Of a stretch of DNA of 64,000 bases, positions 1 to 9,203 are shown in pieces. Within the stretch, counting starts at the first letter, position 1; every line of letters begins with the position of its first letter. The DNA lies in assembly GCF_002917095.1 (NCBI RefSeq), contig NZ_PQGA01000008.1, positions 210,742-274,741 of the forward strand. The letters are read 5' to 3'. The DNA is from Paraburkholderia eburnea (lineage in GTDB: Bacteria; Pseudomonadota; Gammaproteobacteria; Burkholderiales; Burkholderiaceae). The position numbers and the translations under genes were made by a program. The notes beneath the pieces were generated by a model that saw only the letters and a program-made list of their open reading frames with translations, had not been told where the DNA came from and did not search any database.

Positions 1-599
1 GTAAAGGTATCGGTCGGCTTTTTCGTCACGAAATTGATGATCCCGCCCGGTGCGCCGAAACCGTACATGAATCCGGACGCGCCCTTGAGCAACTGGATCG
101 ATTCGAACGATTCGACGGGCAACTCGACCGTCGTCATGTAAAACGGCAGACCGTTGATCTTGTAGCCGTTGTAGTCGTCGAGCGGAATACCGCGCACATT
201 GATCGAATACGCGTTGAACGAGTACGTATCGCCAAGCGACATCACCGCGGCGTCTTCGGCGAATACCTTGCCGAGTGACTTGACCTGACGGTCTTCGAGT
301 TCCTGCTGCGCAACCACACGCGTCGAAAACGGCGTTTCCAGATCCGACCGGGTGCCGAGCGCACCGCTCGATACCTTTGGCGCCTGCTGGCGCGTACCCT
401 GCACCGTCACCGTGGCGAGGCTGTGTACGACTTCGCCTGATTTGGCAGTTGGCGCACTGGTATCGGGATTTGCCGGATTGCCGTTATTCGCGCTGCTATT
501 TGTCCCGTTATCGGCGGCGTAGGCATGGCCAGCCGTCAGCACGCCGGCACCGATCAGCAGCGCAGGAAGCACACGCAAACGGAAAAAGCATATTCTCAT
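1..599 (-). CDS. TonB-dependent siderophore receptor, N-terminal part (runs off the window)
   Basis: Outer-membrane receptor that would import a ferric chelate using TonB energy. About 199 residues are visible, read from an ATG at 597-599. Residues 1-28 form a signal peptide ending in AHAYA. A low-complexity Asn/Pro linker follows, and then a plug domain: ETPFSTRVV near residue 88, INVRGIPLDDYNGYKING near 133-150, and the typical IQLLKGASGFMYGFGAPGG stretch near 168-186. The barrel lies outside the window. The gene is divergent from nothing nearby; a TetR gene lies upstream on the same strand. The substrate cannot be told from the plug. The plug motifs are those of the FhuA/FpvA-like siderophore class rather than BtuB. 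Confidence 0.88.
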   Translation of the reverse strand, partial: MRICFFRLRVLPALLIGAGVLTAGHAYAADNGTNSSANNGNPANPDTSAPTAKSGEVVHSLATVTVQGTRQQAPKVSSGALGTRSDLETPFSTRVVAQQELEDRQVKSLGKVFAEDAAVMSLGDTYSFNAYSINVRGIPLDDYNGYKINGLPFYMTTVELPVESFESIQLLKGASGFMYGFGAPGGIINFVTKKPTDTF

Positions 600-673
600 T
601 CTTAGTAGTCCGATATTATTGGTATCGTCCAAAGTGCGGCCGGAGCAACACGAGGGCACGAGGGTTTCCGCTA

Positions 674-1300
674 TCAGGTTTGCAGAGCGAGCGGCTGCTC
701 GATATACGCGCTCAACATCGCGGTGAAATGCTCGAAGGCCTGGTCGGGGATCGACGGGTCTCGAACGAAAAGTTCCTGCAGGCACAGACCGCGCATGAAG
801 CACGCGATCACATAGCGCGTAAGCGAGGGCTCGGGCGATGCGTCAATGCGGGTATGCGCCGGAAGCCGGGTCATATCCGCGCCGATCGTGTGTGAGAGCA
901 GCGCGGCGTTAAAGCGCTCGCGCAGGTCTGCGTCGTTGCGCAGCGCCCAGTAGAATTCCTGCGACATCGGAAAATTCTCGCGCGTCTGTGCGCGCCAGGC
1001 CCTGACTTCGTCTTGCACGCTCGCACCGGCTTCGATGCGTTGTTCAAGCGTGTTGAGCTTCGAATCGATCCACGTGACGTAGGACGCCACCAGCAGTTCG
1101 TTCTTGTGCGGAAAGTGATGGAGCAGCGCGCCGCGCGACAACCCCGCGCGCTGGCATATTTCGCTGATGGACGTTCTGGCTAGACCGATGTCCCTGAGAC
1201 ATTCGAGCGTCGCATTGACCAGTGCGTAACGTGCAGCAGAACTACGCGCATGTTGCGGGCGTCGCACGGGTTTCGCGGTGTCGGAAGTCGTATTCGTCAT
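674..1300 (-). CDS. TetR/AcrR family transcriptional regulator
   Basis: A 208-residue protein of normal TetR length. The N-terminal helix-turn-helix spans about residues 30-70 (TSISEICQRAGLSRGALLHH then FPHKNEL). The C-terminal ligand domain is helical and has no diagnostic motif, so the effector is unknown. It is encoded on the same strand as the siderophore receptor, 74 bp upstream of it, so it may regulate that gene or itself. A partly palindromic TetR-like site lies about 95 bp upstream of the start. The ribosome site is weak, so the start is not certain. Confidence 0.85.
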   Translation of the reverse strand: MTNTTSDTAKPVRRPQHARSSAARYALVNATLECLRDIGLARTSISEICQRAGLSRGALLHHFPHKNELLVASYVTWIDSKLNTLEQRIEAGASVQDEVRAWRAQTRENFPMSQEFYWALRNDADLRERFNAALLSHTIGADMTRLPAHTRIDASPEPSLTRYVIACFMRGLCLQELFVRDPSIPDQAFEHFTAMLSAYIEQPLALQT

Positions 1301-1393
1301 GATGATGCCGGGCGCGCCCGCCTCGCATCGTGTGCGATCGGACTGTGCCTCGTTAGGCTGCTCGCTGGAGCTTTGCTGCGTTGCCGCTACAAA

Positions 1394-1412
1394 ACAGTAC
1401 GATCGGTATGTT
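1394..1412. promoter_or_regulatory. Possible TetR-type operator upstream of the TetR gene
   Basis: An imperfect inverted repeat centred on CGATCG, with TAC to the left and GGTATGT to the right. Many TetR operators share the TACCGATCGGTA theme. It sits about 95 bp upstream of the tetR start in a 500-bp stretch (1301-1807) that otherwise holds nothing I can recognise. The assignment is inference from symmetry and position. Confidence 0.3.
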
Positions 1413-1807
1413 ATTAAGCGCGTGTTGACGTGTCCAAGAAAATTCCCTCACATGCTTATCTCGGGAATCAGTACGTGCGTACGGTAGGTAATGGAGCGCT
1501 GTTGCGATCTACGGTAGAGCACCGCGATCATGTGACAAACCCGCTATTTGCGCGTGAAAAGCGCTTATAAAACAGATGACCCATCTGTCTTTACGACGCT
1601 GCCGGATTCACAGGCCGGAACGCCTGCAATACGCGCCATGTGAAAAATGTCGTGTAGCGCGCCGTTGCGGAGCGCGGCGGCGCGGACGCGCGCTTCGATT
1701 TCGAAACCCCAGCGGCGATATATTGTGATACCAGGTCTGGCCGTAAGTGCCTAACACCCGCCAGGGAGAAAAGCGCCTCGATCGATACAACAATGTCGGC
1801 ACATTGA

Positions 1808-3400
1808 TCAAATATTTTTATTTTCCCCACGATTCATGACCCCATCGATGCGTCGCGCAAGCACCAGGGGATTACCGTCTCGCAGTTCTTGCGGTAGCAG
1901 TTCGTCAGGCAGATCCTGATACGAAACGGGCCGCAGGAAGCGTTCGATGGCACGGCTGCCGACCGAGGTCGTGCGCGTGTCCGACGTGGCGGGGAACGGG
2001 CCGCCGTGCACCATCGCATGACCGACTTCCACGCCGGTGCCAAAACCGTTCGCAAGAATCCGGCCGGCCTTGCGTTCGAGCGTCGGCAATAGCGCGCGGC
2101 AGGCGGCGCGATCGTCGTGGTCCAGATGCACGGCCACCGTCAATTGCCCTTCGAGCGACTTCAGCATGCCATGTAACTCGTCGAGATCGCGGCAACGCAC
2201 GATCAGCGACGCGGGACCAAACACTTCCTCGCGCAACGCCGAATCCGCGCTGAATGCCTGCGCCGTGGTCGCGAAAAGCGCCGCCTGCGCGTCGAACGGA
2301 CCGCCCGCCTGACCGCGCGCGAGTTGCTCGACATCGGCATGTTCCGCGAGGCGCTCGACGCCTTTGACATAGTTCGCGTGGATGCCGGGTGTGAGCATCG
2401 TCGACGCGCCGGCACTCGCGAGCGCAACGCCCGCAGCGCGCTCGAATGCGCGCAGCGATTCGTCGTCCACGGCAAGCACGAGGCCAGGATTCGTGCAGAA
2501 CTGGCCCGCGCCCAGCGTGAGCGAGGCCGCGAACTGCTGCGCGATCGCAGTGCCACGCGCACCGAGCGCGCCAGGCAGCAATACGACGGGATTAATCGAA
2601 CTCATCTCCGCATACACGGGCACGGGCTCCTCGCGCGCGTTGGCGATTTTCATGAGCGCCACCCCGCCCGCGCGCGAACCCGTGAAGCCCACCGCCTTGA
2701 TGCGCGCGTCGGCCACCAGTGCCTGGCCAATAGAAAGCCCGCTATCGAACAGCAGGGAAAAAACGCCTTCCGGCAGCGCGCATTGCCGCACCGCTTGCTG
2801 TATCGCGCGGCCCACGAGTTCGGACGTCCCCGGATGCGCGCCGTGCGCCTTCACGATCACCGGACAACCCGCAGCGAGCGCCGAGGCCGTATCCCCCCCC
2901 GCCACCGAAAACGCCAGCGGAAAGTTCGACGCGCCGAACACGGCCACCGGTCCGATCGCCACGTTGCGCAGGCGCAAATCCACGCGCGGCATCGGCTTGC
3001 GATCCGGTTGCGCGGGATCGATGCGCGCATCGACGAAATCGCCATTGCGCAGCACGCCGGCGAACAGTCGCAATTGACCGACCGTGCGCGCACGCTCGCC
3101 TTCAAGGCGCGCACGCGGCAATCCTGTCTCGGCCATGCAGCGCTCGATCAGTGCGTCGCCAATCGACATGATCTGCTCGCCGATCGTCTCCAGAAACACT
3201 GCGCGGGTTTCGGGCGGCGTTTCGCGGAAAGTATCAAAGGCTGCTTCCGCGAGCGCGGATGCGCGTTCCAGATCGCTTTGCGTTGCGCCGCCGAAAGCGG
3301 GTTCGAGCGTTTCGCCCGTGCGTGCATTGATGCCGTGAAAAGCGCCGTGCGTGCCTCGCACGCTCATTGCGCCGATAAGCGATTGACCGGTAATCGTCAT
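1808..3400 (-). CDS. Alpha-ketoglutarate semialdehyde dehydrogenase (NADP-type aldehyde dehydrogenase)
   Basis: Oxidises 2,5-dioxopentanoate (alpha-ketoglutarate semialdehyde) to 2-oxoglutarate, the last step of hydroxyproline breakdown. It is a 530-residue aldehyde dehydrogenase of the longer class used for this substrate. It has a cofactor segment VAVFGASNFPLAFSVAGG, a catalytic Glu in PVYAEMSSINP and a nucleophile Cys in GAGQFCTNPGL. The ATG at 3398-3400 is chosen because AGGGG sits 4-9 nt upstream; a longer TTG-started reading would begin inside a terminator hairpin. Genes on the same strand upstream (3510-12763) encode the rest of the pathway, which fixes the likely substrate. The substrate is inferred from context and family. 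Confidence 0.85.
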   Translation of the reverse strand: MTITGQSLIGAMSVRGTHGAFHGINARTGETLEPAFGGATQSDLERASALAEAAFDTFRETPPETRAVFLETIGEQIMSIGDALIERCMAETGLPRARLEGERARTVGQLRLFAGVLRNGDFVDARIDPAQPDRKPMPRVDLRLRNVAIGPVAVFGASNFPLAFSVAGGDTASALAAGCPVIVKAHGAHPGTSELVGRAIQQAVRQCALPEGVFSLLFDSGLSIGQALVADARIKAVGFTGSRAGGVALMKIANAREEPVPVYAEMSSINPVVLLPGALGARGTAIAQQFAASLTLGAGQFCTNPGLVLAVDDESLRAFERAAGVALASAGASTMLTPGIHANYVKGVERLAEHADVEQLARGQAGGPFDAQAALFATTAQAFSADSALREEVFGPASLIVRCRDLDELHGMLKSLEGQLTVAVHLDHDDRAACRALLPTLERKAGRILANGFGTGVEVGHAMVHGGPFPATSDTRTTSVGSRAIERFLRPVSYQDLPDELLPQELRDGNPLVLARRIDGVMNRGENKNI

Positions 3401-3410
3401 TGTTACCCCT

Positions 3411-3446
3411 GCAAAAAACAACCGGGCCGGAAAGGCCCGGTTTTAA
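3411..3446 (-). terminator. Intrinsic-terminator-like hairpin between permease and aldehyde dehydrogenase genes
   Basis: The 9-bp stem AACCGGGCC/GGCCCGGTT has a 5-nt loop at about 3419-3441 and is followed on the minus strand by GTTTTTTGC. It lies 65 bp after the permease stop and directly abuts the ribosome site of the aldehyde dehydrogenase gene. It therefore either ends the permease transcript or acts as an attenuator in the leader of the next gene. Confidence 0.7.
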
Positions 3447-3509
3447 ATCGATGAAAAAGACGTGAATCGCTTAACGTTTAATTCGCGTTTATTTTATTTG
3501 CCGATGTTT

Positions 3510-5147
3510 TCATTGATCGTCGGCGTCGAGTTGCATCTTGTGGCCCGGCACGCCCGTATTGGCGCCCCAGTAGTAGATCCCGAGGCTCGCCAGTGCGACC
3601 ACGACAGTGTCGTACGGATGCGCGAGCGCACCGCTGCCGCCAAAGCTTCCCTGCCACGACAGCACGATCATCACGGCGTAGAACGCAATCAACCAAAGCG
3701 ACGAGCGCACCTGCTGAGCGAGACTGAGTTGGCGCGTCGGCACGAAACGTCCCGCCGCCAGGTAAATCACGAACATGACGATCTGCAGTCCCAGCAGCCA
3801 GGAAACCGTGCTCCAGCCCGACCAATAAACGATCAGCGCAGCGATGACGAACGACACCGGCCCGACGATGCCGAAACATCCCACGCGAAACGGCCGCGGC
3901 ATTTCGGGCGCGTTGCGGCGCAGCGCGGCAACCGAAATCGGCGCGACTGCGTAGCTCAGCACGAGCGCCGCCGACACCACATTGATGAGCGTTTCCCACG
4001 AGGGAAACGGCAGCGTCCAGAACACCGCCAGCACGAACGTAAGCCACATGGCCGGACGCGGAATCCCCGAAGCCGCATCCACGCGCGTGAATACGCGGAA
4101 GAACGTGCCCGTCTTCGCCCATGCGTAGACCACGCGCGGCGTTGCGTTCATGTAGATATTGCCGCAGCCGCTCGGCGAAATGGCCGCGTCCGCCACCACC
4201 ATATACGCGAGCCAGCCGACGCCCAGGGCAAGCGCAATATCGCGGTAGGGCAGTGAGAACGCCTTGCTCACGCCGTCCCAGCCGCTCTTGAGCGTATCGG
4301 TCGGAATACTGCCGATAAACGCCAGTTGCAGCAGCACGTAAATCAGCGTCGACAGCAGCACCGAGAGAATCAACGCAACAGGAATCGTGCGCTGCGGATT
4401 GCGCACTTCGCTCGCGACCGAAATGATCGGCGTGAGGCCCAGATAAGCGAAGATAATGCCGCCCGCGGAAACCGCCATTTCAATACCGGAAAGACCGTAC
4501 GGCGCGAAACCGTGCACGGTGAGATTGACAGGTTTGAAAAACGTGAACAGCACGCCGATCACCGAAAGCGGCACGATGAACTTGAAGATGCTGATGAGGT
4601 TATTGGCGCGCGCGAAGGTCTTCACGCTCGAATAGTTCAGGCGGAAAAACAGGCACAGCAGCGCGAACTGAACGAACCAGCCCATCGTGGTGGGATTGCC
4701 GGAACCCGGTTGACTCAGCATGGGAAACCACGCGGCCGCATACTGGCGCGCGGCGACGACTTCAATGGCGATCAGGCTGGAAAACGCGATCAGCGTGACA
4801 AAGCCCATCAGATACCCGAGCAACGGGCCGTGCGAAAAGACGGGGTAGCGCACCACGCCGCCCGCCCGCGGCAACGCCGCGCCCAGTTCGCAATAGACGA
4901 TGCCGAGCAACAGCACCGCGAAGCCGCCAATCAGCCAGGAGACGATGCCGGCAGGTCCGGCGATTGCCGAAACATGGCTCGCAGCAAACAGCCAGCCTGA
5001 ACCGAAAATGGCGCCCAGGCCGATGAACGTGAGGTCAGTAAGCGACAGTTGTTTCTTGAAGCGGCCTTCGCCTGTCTGTTCGCGGGCGGCGGCGTGCGTG
5101 CCTTCGCCTGCAGGCAGTGAGCGATGTAAATTGCCTTGACTGGACAT
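3510..5147 (-). CDS. APC superfamily amino-acid permease
   Basis: A 545-residue inner-membrane transporter with about 12 hydrophobic segments. The first begins near residue 40 with GLGAIFGSGWLFAASHVSAI, the glycine-rich TM1 break of APC permeases, and is followed by a YCELGAALPRAGG motif. A hydrophilic N-terminal tail of about 35 residues precedes it. GGAGAC sits just upstream of the ATG at 5145-5147. Its place inside a hydroxyproline catabolic cluster suggests it imports hydroxyproline or a related amino acid. The specificity is inference. Confidence 0.85.
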   Translation of the reverse strand: MSSQGNLHRSLPAGEGTHAAAREQTGEGRFKKQLSLTDLTFIGLGAIFGSGWLFAASHVSAIAGPAGIVSWLIGGFAVLLLGIVYCELGAALPRAGGVVRYPVFSHGPLLGYLMGFVTLIAFSSLIAIEVVAARQYAAAWFPMLSQPGSGNPTTMGWFVQFALLCLFFRLNYSSVKTFARANNLISIFKFIVPLSVIGVLFTFFKPVNLTVHGFAPYGLSGIEMAVSAGGIIFAYLGLTPIISVASEVRNPQRTIPVALILSVLLSTLIYVLLQLAFIGSIPTDTLKSGWDGVSKAFSLPYRDIALALGVGWLAYMVVADAAISPSGCGNIYMNATPRVVYAWAKTGTFFRVFTRVDAASGIPRPAMWLTFVLAVFWTLPFPSWETLINVVSAALVLSYAVAPISVAALRRNAPEMPRPFRVGCFGIVGPVSFVIAALIVYWSGWSTVSWLLGLQIVMFVIYLAAGRFVPTRQLSLAQQVRSSLWLIAFYAVMIVLSWQGSFGGSGALAHPYDTVVVALASLGIYYWGANTGVPGHKMQLDADDQ

Positions 5148-5627
5148 CGTCGATGTCTCCTGATTTAGGAATGAGCGCTTGAGCGGTCTGCTGCCGCATT
5201 GAGGTGCAGGAGCGAAACGTGAATGGGGATGCGCGTGATGCGTGCTGTAGATAAGATGCGCGGCGCGGGCTAGTGGCCCATGTCCGGCAGTTCGGTGCGG
5301 GTGCCTCGCCTACGTCGCGGTGACGTAGTGCCTGCGGATCGCGCGAATTGGCTCAGCGGGGTCCACTGCGCCCGATTGGATAACGTTACGGCTCACAGTG
5401 CCGATCTCCTTCATTGAATGCATCGCGCCGGATCAGCAGCGATGCGAAGAAGTATCGCTATCCATTAGCTTGAAGGCTTGAGGGCTTTCGCGACTCGGCA
5501 TGACGAAATCGGCATAATTGCCGTCACGCGAACGCGCATACAGATGCCATGTGCAAGCGCTATCGGGGACAACACTTAGCCATGCACGCGCGAATTTTGC
5601 GAGGCGCTCGTGTGCCGTGAATTCGCT
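5148..5627. other. 480-bp intergenic leader of the permease gene
   Basis: This gap separates the regulator stop from the permease start. It is long for this tightly packed cluster and probably holds the permease promoter. The only structure I see is a 28-codon GTG-started reading frame on the minus strand (5310-5396) with AAGGAG at 5406-5411, nine bases upstream. No family match is apparent for it. Confidence 0.4.
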
Positions 5628-6404
5628 TTATTGATCGGATGGCGCCGCTTGCGGATGCAGCAGCGCGCGATATTGACTCGGCGTGATGCCCACGGTCGCC
5701 TTGAATTGACGCGTAAATGCGCTGTGATCGTTGTAGCCGCAGCGTGTGGCAATGTCCGTGATGCTCGAATCGCCGGCAAGCAGTTCGGATGCCGCATCAA
5801 GCCGCGTTTTAAGCAGCATCTGGCGTGGCGTGAGATGAAAAACCTTGTGAAAATAACGCTCGACCTGCGCCACCGACATATCGATTAGCACGGCCAGATT
5901 GGATAGTTTCAGCGGCTGCGCGTAATTTTCCTGAATATATTTCGCCGCGATGGCAACACGCTGATACGCCGGGTGCGTGCCCTCCGCCGCCCGCAGGTCT
6001 CGCGAAATACCGGCGACGCCCAGCACGCGCCCTTGCGCGTCTTGCAGAGGGACTTTGGAGGTCAGGCACCAGCCGGGCTCGCGTCCAGGATAAAGATGCA
6101 ATTCGAGCTGATCGATCAGGCGGCTGTTATCGCGCACGACCGCTTCGTCCTGCTCCATGTAAATACGGCCGAAACGCGAGGGAAAAACTTCCGCCGCCGT
6201 CTTGCCAAGCAGTGCGCGACGATCCTTGCGGCCGCAGCGCGCCACGAGCGTCGCATTGACGATCACGTAGCGTGCCTCGTGGTCCTTCACGAAGAAGACC
6301 ACGTCGGGCATCGCATCGAAGAGCGGTTCGAGCAGGGAGAAGTGCGCCACCATCTGCGGGAGCGTCGTGTCCGTGCTGACAGTGGGCAGAAGCAGATCGT
6401 GCAT
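5628..6404 (-). CDS. PAS-domain AraC family regulator of the hydroxyproline cluster
   Basis: A 258-residue transcription factor. Residues about 15-135 form a PAS fold (MPDVVFFVKDHEARYVIVNA, then LGVAGISRDL). The C-terminal ~100 residues are an AraC double helix-turn-helix (LSNLAVLIDMSVAQVERYF and ITDIATRCGYNDHSAFTRQF). The start is the ATG at 6402-6404, where the PAS domain has its usual lead-in. It lies between the dehydrogenase and permease genes, all on one strand. In pseudomonads an AraC-type protein controls hydroxyproline genes, so the same role is likely here. A PAS sensor fused to AraC is less common than a cupin-type sensor. Confidence 0.85.
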   Translation of the reverse strand: MHDLLLPTVSTDTTLPQMVAHFSLLEPLFDAMPDVVFFVKDHEARYVIVNATLVARCGRKDRRALLGKTAAEVFPSRFGRIYMEQDEAVVRDNSRLIDQLELHLYPGREPGWCLTSKVPLQDAQGRVLGVAGISRDLRAAEGTHPAYQRVAIAAKYIQENYAQPLKLSNLAVLIDMSVAQVERYFHKVFHLTPRQMLLKTRLDAASELLAGDSSITDIATRCGYNDHSAFTRQFKATVGITPSQYRALLHPQAAPSDQ

Positions 6405-6512
6405 GGCAAAGCGTCGCGAGTCGGAATCCAGTCGATTATGCCTTTGCCGCCGCCGCTTGCACACCTGCAAAGAAAACCGGGCAACGCTGTTGCATTGCCC
6501 GGCTGGACCACT

Positions 6513-7781
6513 TCAGGGCTGCGTCTGCGCCTCCATCAGCGTGCCGATGCGTGCGGGCGAAAACGGCGCACGCAGCCCGTTGCGCTCCCAGCCCAGGCAA
6601 AACGCTGCCGCTTCGCCGCAGATTTTTCCCTGGCACGGCCCCATGCCACAGCGCGTATGCAGTTTCGCGTCGCGCCAGCTGCCATGCTGCGCGGCATCGG
6701 CAAAGCGGACGTCTTCGCAACGGCATAGCACGGTATCCGGCGCAGCCAGCCCGCGTAAAAGCGGGTCGAGCGCGAACGCCGCGTGCATCCGGGCAGCAAA
6801 GCGGCGATAACGCTCGCGCTCAGCAAACAGGGAACGCGCTTGCGCTATTTCGCCGACTGCCGCGTGCGCCGCAATGCGCCCTTCGAGTGCGGACAACTCC
6901 ATGCCGCCCACGCCGGTGCATTCTCCTGCCGCGTAAATATCGGGCTGCGTGGTCAATTGCAGATCGTCGACGACGATGGCGGGCACGCCCTGGGTTTCAT
7001 CGATACGACAGCCCAGCGCCGTGCCCAGCGTCGAATTAGGCACCAGACCAAAAGCGCACGCCAGCCGGTCGCAGTCGATACGCGTCTGCTTCTCGCCCTG
7101 CTTCACCATCACATGCGCAAGCTGACCGTCGCCCAACGCGGCGCTCACATGCGCGCCACACAGATAAGGGGTCGCGCGCAGATCGAAGCGCATACGGGCC
7201 GCCTGCGTGAGCTTCGCGGGTGTGTGAATGAGCGACGCCGCGAACTGCCGCACGGCTTGCGGCGCTGCCTGCTCGACGATGGCCACCACGCGTGCGCCCT
7301 GCTCGCGCGCGGTCACAGCCGCCGCCCACAAAAGCGGCCCGGTGCCCGCGATGACGATGCGCTCGCCGCGCACCGGCATACCGCCCTTCACGAGCGCCTG
7401 CAAACCACCCGCGCCCGTCACGCCCGGCAGCGTCCAGCCCGGATACGGCAGAAAACGCTCTCTGGCGCCCGTTGCGACGATGAGCTTGCCGTAGCCGATC
7501 GTATAGCCTCGCGAAGCGTCCTCCACGAGCAATTGACGCACACCGCACGCCTGCACCACGCGCGTACCGCCCAGATACGTGATGTTCGGGAACCGTTGCA
7601 TCGCATCGATGGCCTCGCGCGCGCGGCCTTCGGCCCGATGTTGCGGACCTTGACGCCAGATCTGGCCGCCCGGCAGCGCGTTGTCGTCGACAATGCCGAC
7701 TTCCGCGCCCGCCTGCGCAGCGACACTCGCGGCATTCAACCCGGCCGGTCCAGTACCAATAATCAGGATATCGAAATTCAT
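6513..7781 (-). CDS. D-hydroxyproline dehydrogenase, large FAD/NAD-type subunit (OoxA/HcnB-like)
   Basis: A 422-residue flavoprotein with an N-terminal dinucleotide fold (LIIGTGPAGLNAASVAAQAG) and a second nucleotide-binding motif near residue 155 (VIAGTGPLLWAAAV). A C-terminal BFD-like cysteine cluster (CRCEDV, then CGMGPCQGKIC) probably holds an iron-sulfur centre. The ATG at 7779-7781 overlaps the stop of the small ferredoxin subunit by four bases. Together with the next two genes it forms the heteromeric flavin dehydrogenase that converts cis-4-hydroxy-D-proline to the pyrroline carboxylate. The complex resembles octopine/nopaline and D-hydroxyproline dehydrogenases; the neighbours favour hydroxyproline. 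Confidence 0.84.
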   Translation of the reverse strand: MNFDILIIGTGPAGLNAASVAAQAGAEVGIVDDNALPGGQIWRQGPQHRAEGRAREAIDAMQRFPNITYLGGTRVVQACGVRQLLVEDASRGYTIGYGKLIVATGARERFLPYPGWTLPGVTGAGGLQALVKGGMPVRGERIVIAGTGPLLWAAAVTAREQGARVVAIVEQAAPQAVRQFAASLIHTPAKLTQAARMRFDLRATPYLCGAHVSAALGDGQLAHVMVKQGEKQTRIDCDRLACAFGLVPNSTLGTALGCRIDETQGVPAIVVDDLQLTTQPDIYAAGECTGVGGMELSALEGRIAAHAAVGEIAQARSLFAERERYRRFAARMHAAFALDPLLRGLAAPDTVLCRCEDVRFADAAQHGSWRDAKLHTRCGMGPCQGKICGEAAAFCLGWERNGLRAPFSPARIGTLMEAQTQP

Positions 7782-8044
7782 GATGCGGACCTTGCCGTTT
7801 TGATGCTCATGCCTTGTGCGCAGAGCGTCTGGCACGCAAGTCGATGCTGCACGCCGTCTATCGTCACGCGGCATTCCTGGCACACGCCCATGCCACACAA
7901 CGGCCCGCGTTGCGTGCCGCTCACGGATTCGCGCGTGACCACGCCTGCTACGCCCTGCGCGAGCGCAATAGCAGTCACGACCGAACTGCCGCGCGCGACC
8001 TGCACGCTGCGTCCATCCACGTTAAGGGTCAACATGTCAGGCAT
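7778..8044 (-). CDS. D-hydroxyproline dehydrogenase, small (2Fe-2S) subunit
   Basis: An 88-residue ferredoxin-like subunit. Four cysteines fit a plant-type 2Fe-2S site (PLCGMGVCQEC, then a distal Cys in RLACQT). AGGAG lies six bases before the ATG at 8042-8044. This start overlaps the end of the upstream FAD gene by eight bases, and its own stop overlaps the following gene, so the three subunits are translationally coupled. It transfers electrons between the two flavoprotein subunits. An ATG three codons later is an alternative start. Confidence 0.85.
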   Translation of the reverse strand: MPDMLTLNVDGRSVQVARGSSVVTAIALAQGVAGVVTRESVSGTQRGPLCGMGVCQECRVTIDGVQHRLACQTLCAQGMSIKTARSAS

Positions 8045-9203
8045 GCGCGACTCCTGCCTTTTCGAAACGCGCAGGCCGGTAAGGCACGGGATCGATCGGC
8101 AAGACATCGCCCAGACCGAGCATCTGTGCGGCGATCAGCTTGCCCGTGGCAAGCGCCGTCGTCACGCCCAGCCCCTCGTGCCCGGTCGCGAGCCACGTCG
8201 AACGGTGGCAGCCTGTATGCGCAAATGGCCCAGCCGGACCGATCAAGGGCAAACCATCGCTCGTCGCGGGCCGGAAGCCCGTCCATGCACGGATGGCGTT
8301 GAGCTGCGGTAATCCGGGCAGATATTCAGCGGCGCGGCGCAGCATGCGCGCGAGAATTTCAGGTTCGATGGCGGGATCGACGCTGTCGAACTGACGCGAC
8401 GAGCCGATCAGGATCTGGCCCGTCGGGCGCGGCTGCACATTGAATGCCACGGACGTGCCGCTCGCGTTGTGTGCGCTCTTGATATAGCCGAGTTCGAGGA
8501 TCTGATGCCGGATCGTGCCGGGATAGCGATCGGTGATAATCAAATGTCCTTTTTTTGCCTGCATCGGCAGGCCAGGCAGCAGGTCCGACGCCTGGAGACC
8601 GTTCGCCAGCAACACGGCGCCTGCCGCGAGCGTTTCGCCATTGGCGAGTACGACGCCCTGGCGGTCCAGGCGCGCGACCTGCGTATCGAGCCTGCAAGTC
8701 ACGCGTCCCTTCACCGGTTGCGCCAGTAGCCACGCGGCGGCGGCGGGCGCGTAGACCACGGCGTCGTCAGGCATCACCATGCCGCCGCGCAGGCCTTCAC
8801 GTAGCGCGGGTTCGGCTTCGCGCACCTGTTTGGCATCCAGCAGCGTACAGGCCACGTCGGCCCGCGCCAGCGCCTCCTGACGCGTTTGCGCCAGCGCGTA
8901 TTCCTCGTCGTCCACGGCGACCCAAAGCGTGCCACAGCGCACGAACGCTTCGCGCTCGCTCAGACGCGGCGCGAGTTCGAGCCACAGATCGCGCGACCAG
9001 GCAGACAGGGCAAACTCGGCGGGGCTATCGTCCATCAGCACGAGATGGCCCATGCCCGCCGCCGTCACGCCGGCGCCCACGCCTGCGCGATCGAGGACGA
9101 GCACGTTGGCGCCCTGCTGCGCCAGCTCGCGTGCGCACGCTGCGCCGACAATGCCCGCGCCCACCACGATCACGTCGGGACTCGAATGAAGCGGCCGACT
9201 CAC
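8037..9203 (-). CDS. D-hydroxyproline dehydrogenase, DadA-like FAD subunit
   Basis: A 388-residue D-amino-acid-oxidase-family flavoprotein, the likely substrate-oxidising subunit. The N-terminal FAD fold is VIVVGAGIVGAACARELAQQGANV. Near the C-terminus, FRPATSDGLPLIGPAG and THEGLG-type segments (HEGLGVTTALATGKLIA) are typical of DadA/SoxB-like enzymes. Its start overlaps the epimerase stop by four bases, so it directly follows that gene in one transcript. The reaction (oxidation of cis-4-hydroxy-D-proline) is inferred from family and operon. Glycine or other D-amino-acid oxidation would be the alternative without this context. Confidence 0.86.
   Translation of the reverse strand: MSRPLHSSPDVIVVGAGIVGAACARELAQQGANVLVLDRAGVGAGVTAAGMGHLVLMDDSPAEFALSAWSRDLWLELAPRLSEREAFVRCGTLWVAVDDEEYALAQTRQEALARADVACTLLDAKQVREAEPALREGLRGGMVMPDDAVVYAPAAAAWLLAQPVKGRVTCRLDTQVARLDRQGVVLANGETLAAGAVLLANGLQASDLLPGLPMQAKKGHLIITDRYPGTIRHQILELGYIKSAHNASGTSVAFNVQPRPTGQILIGSSRQFDSVDPAIEPEILARMLRRAAEYLPGLPQLNAIRAWTGFRPATSDGLPLIGPAGPFAHTGCHRSTWLATGHEGLGVTTALATGKLIAAQMLGLGDVLPIDPVPYRPARFEKAGVAHA

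Noticed and set aside
1278..1487. 69-codon plus-strand frame upstream of the TetR gene
   Set aside because: It overlaps the TetR start, has no ribosome site, and its composition is not protein-like.
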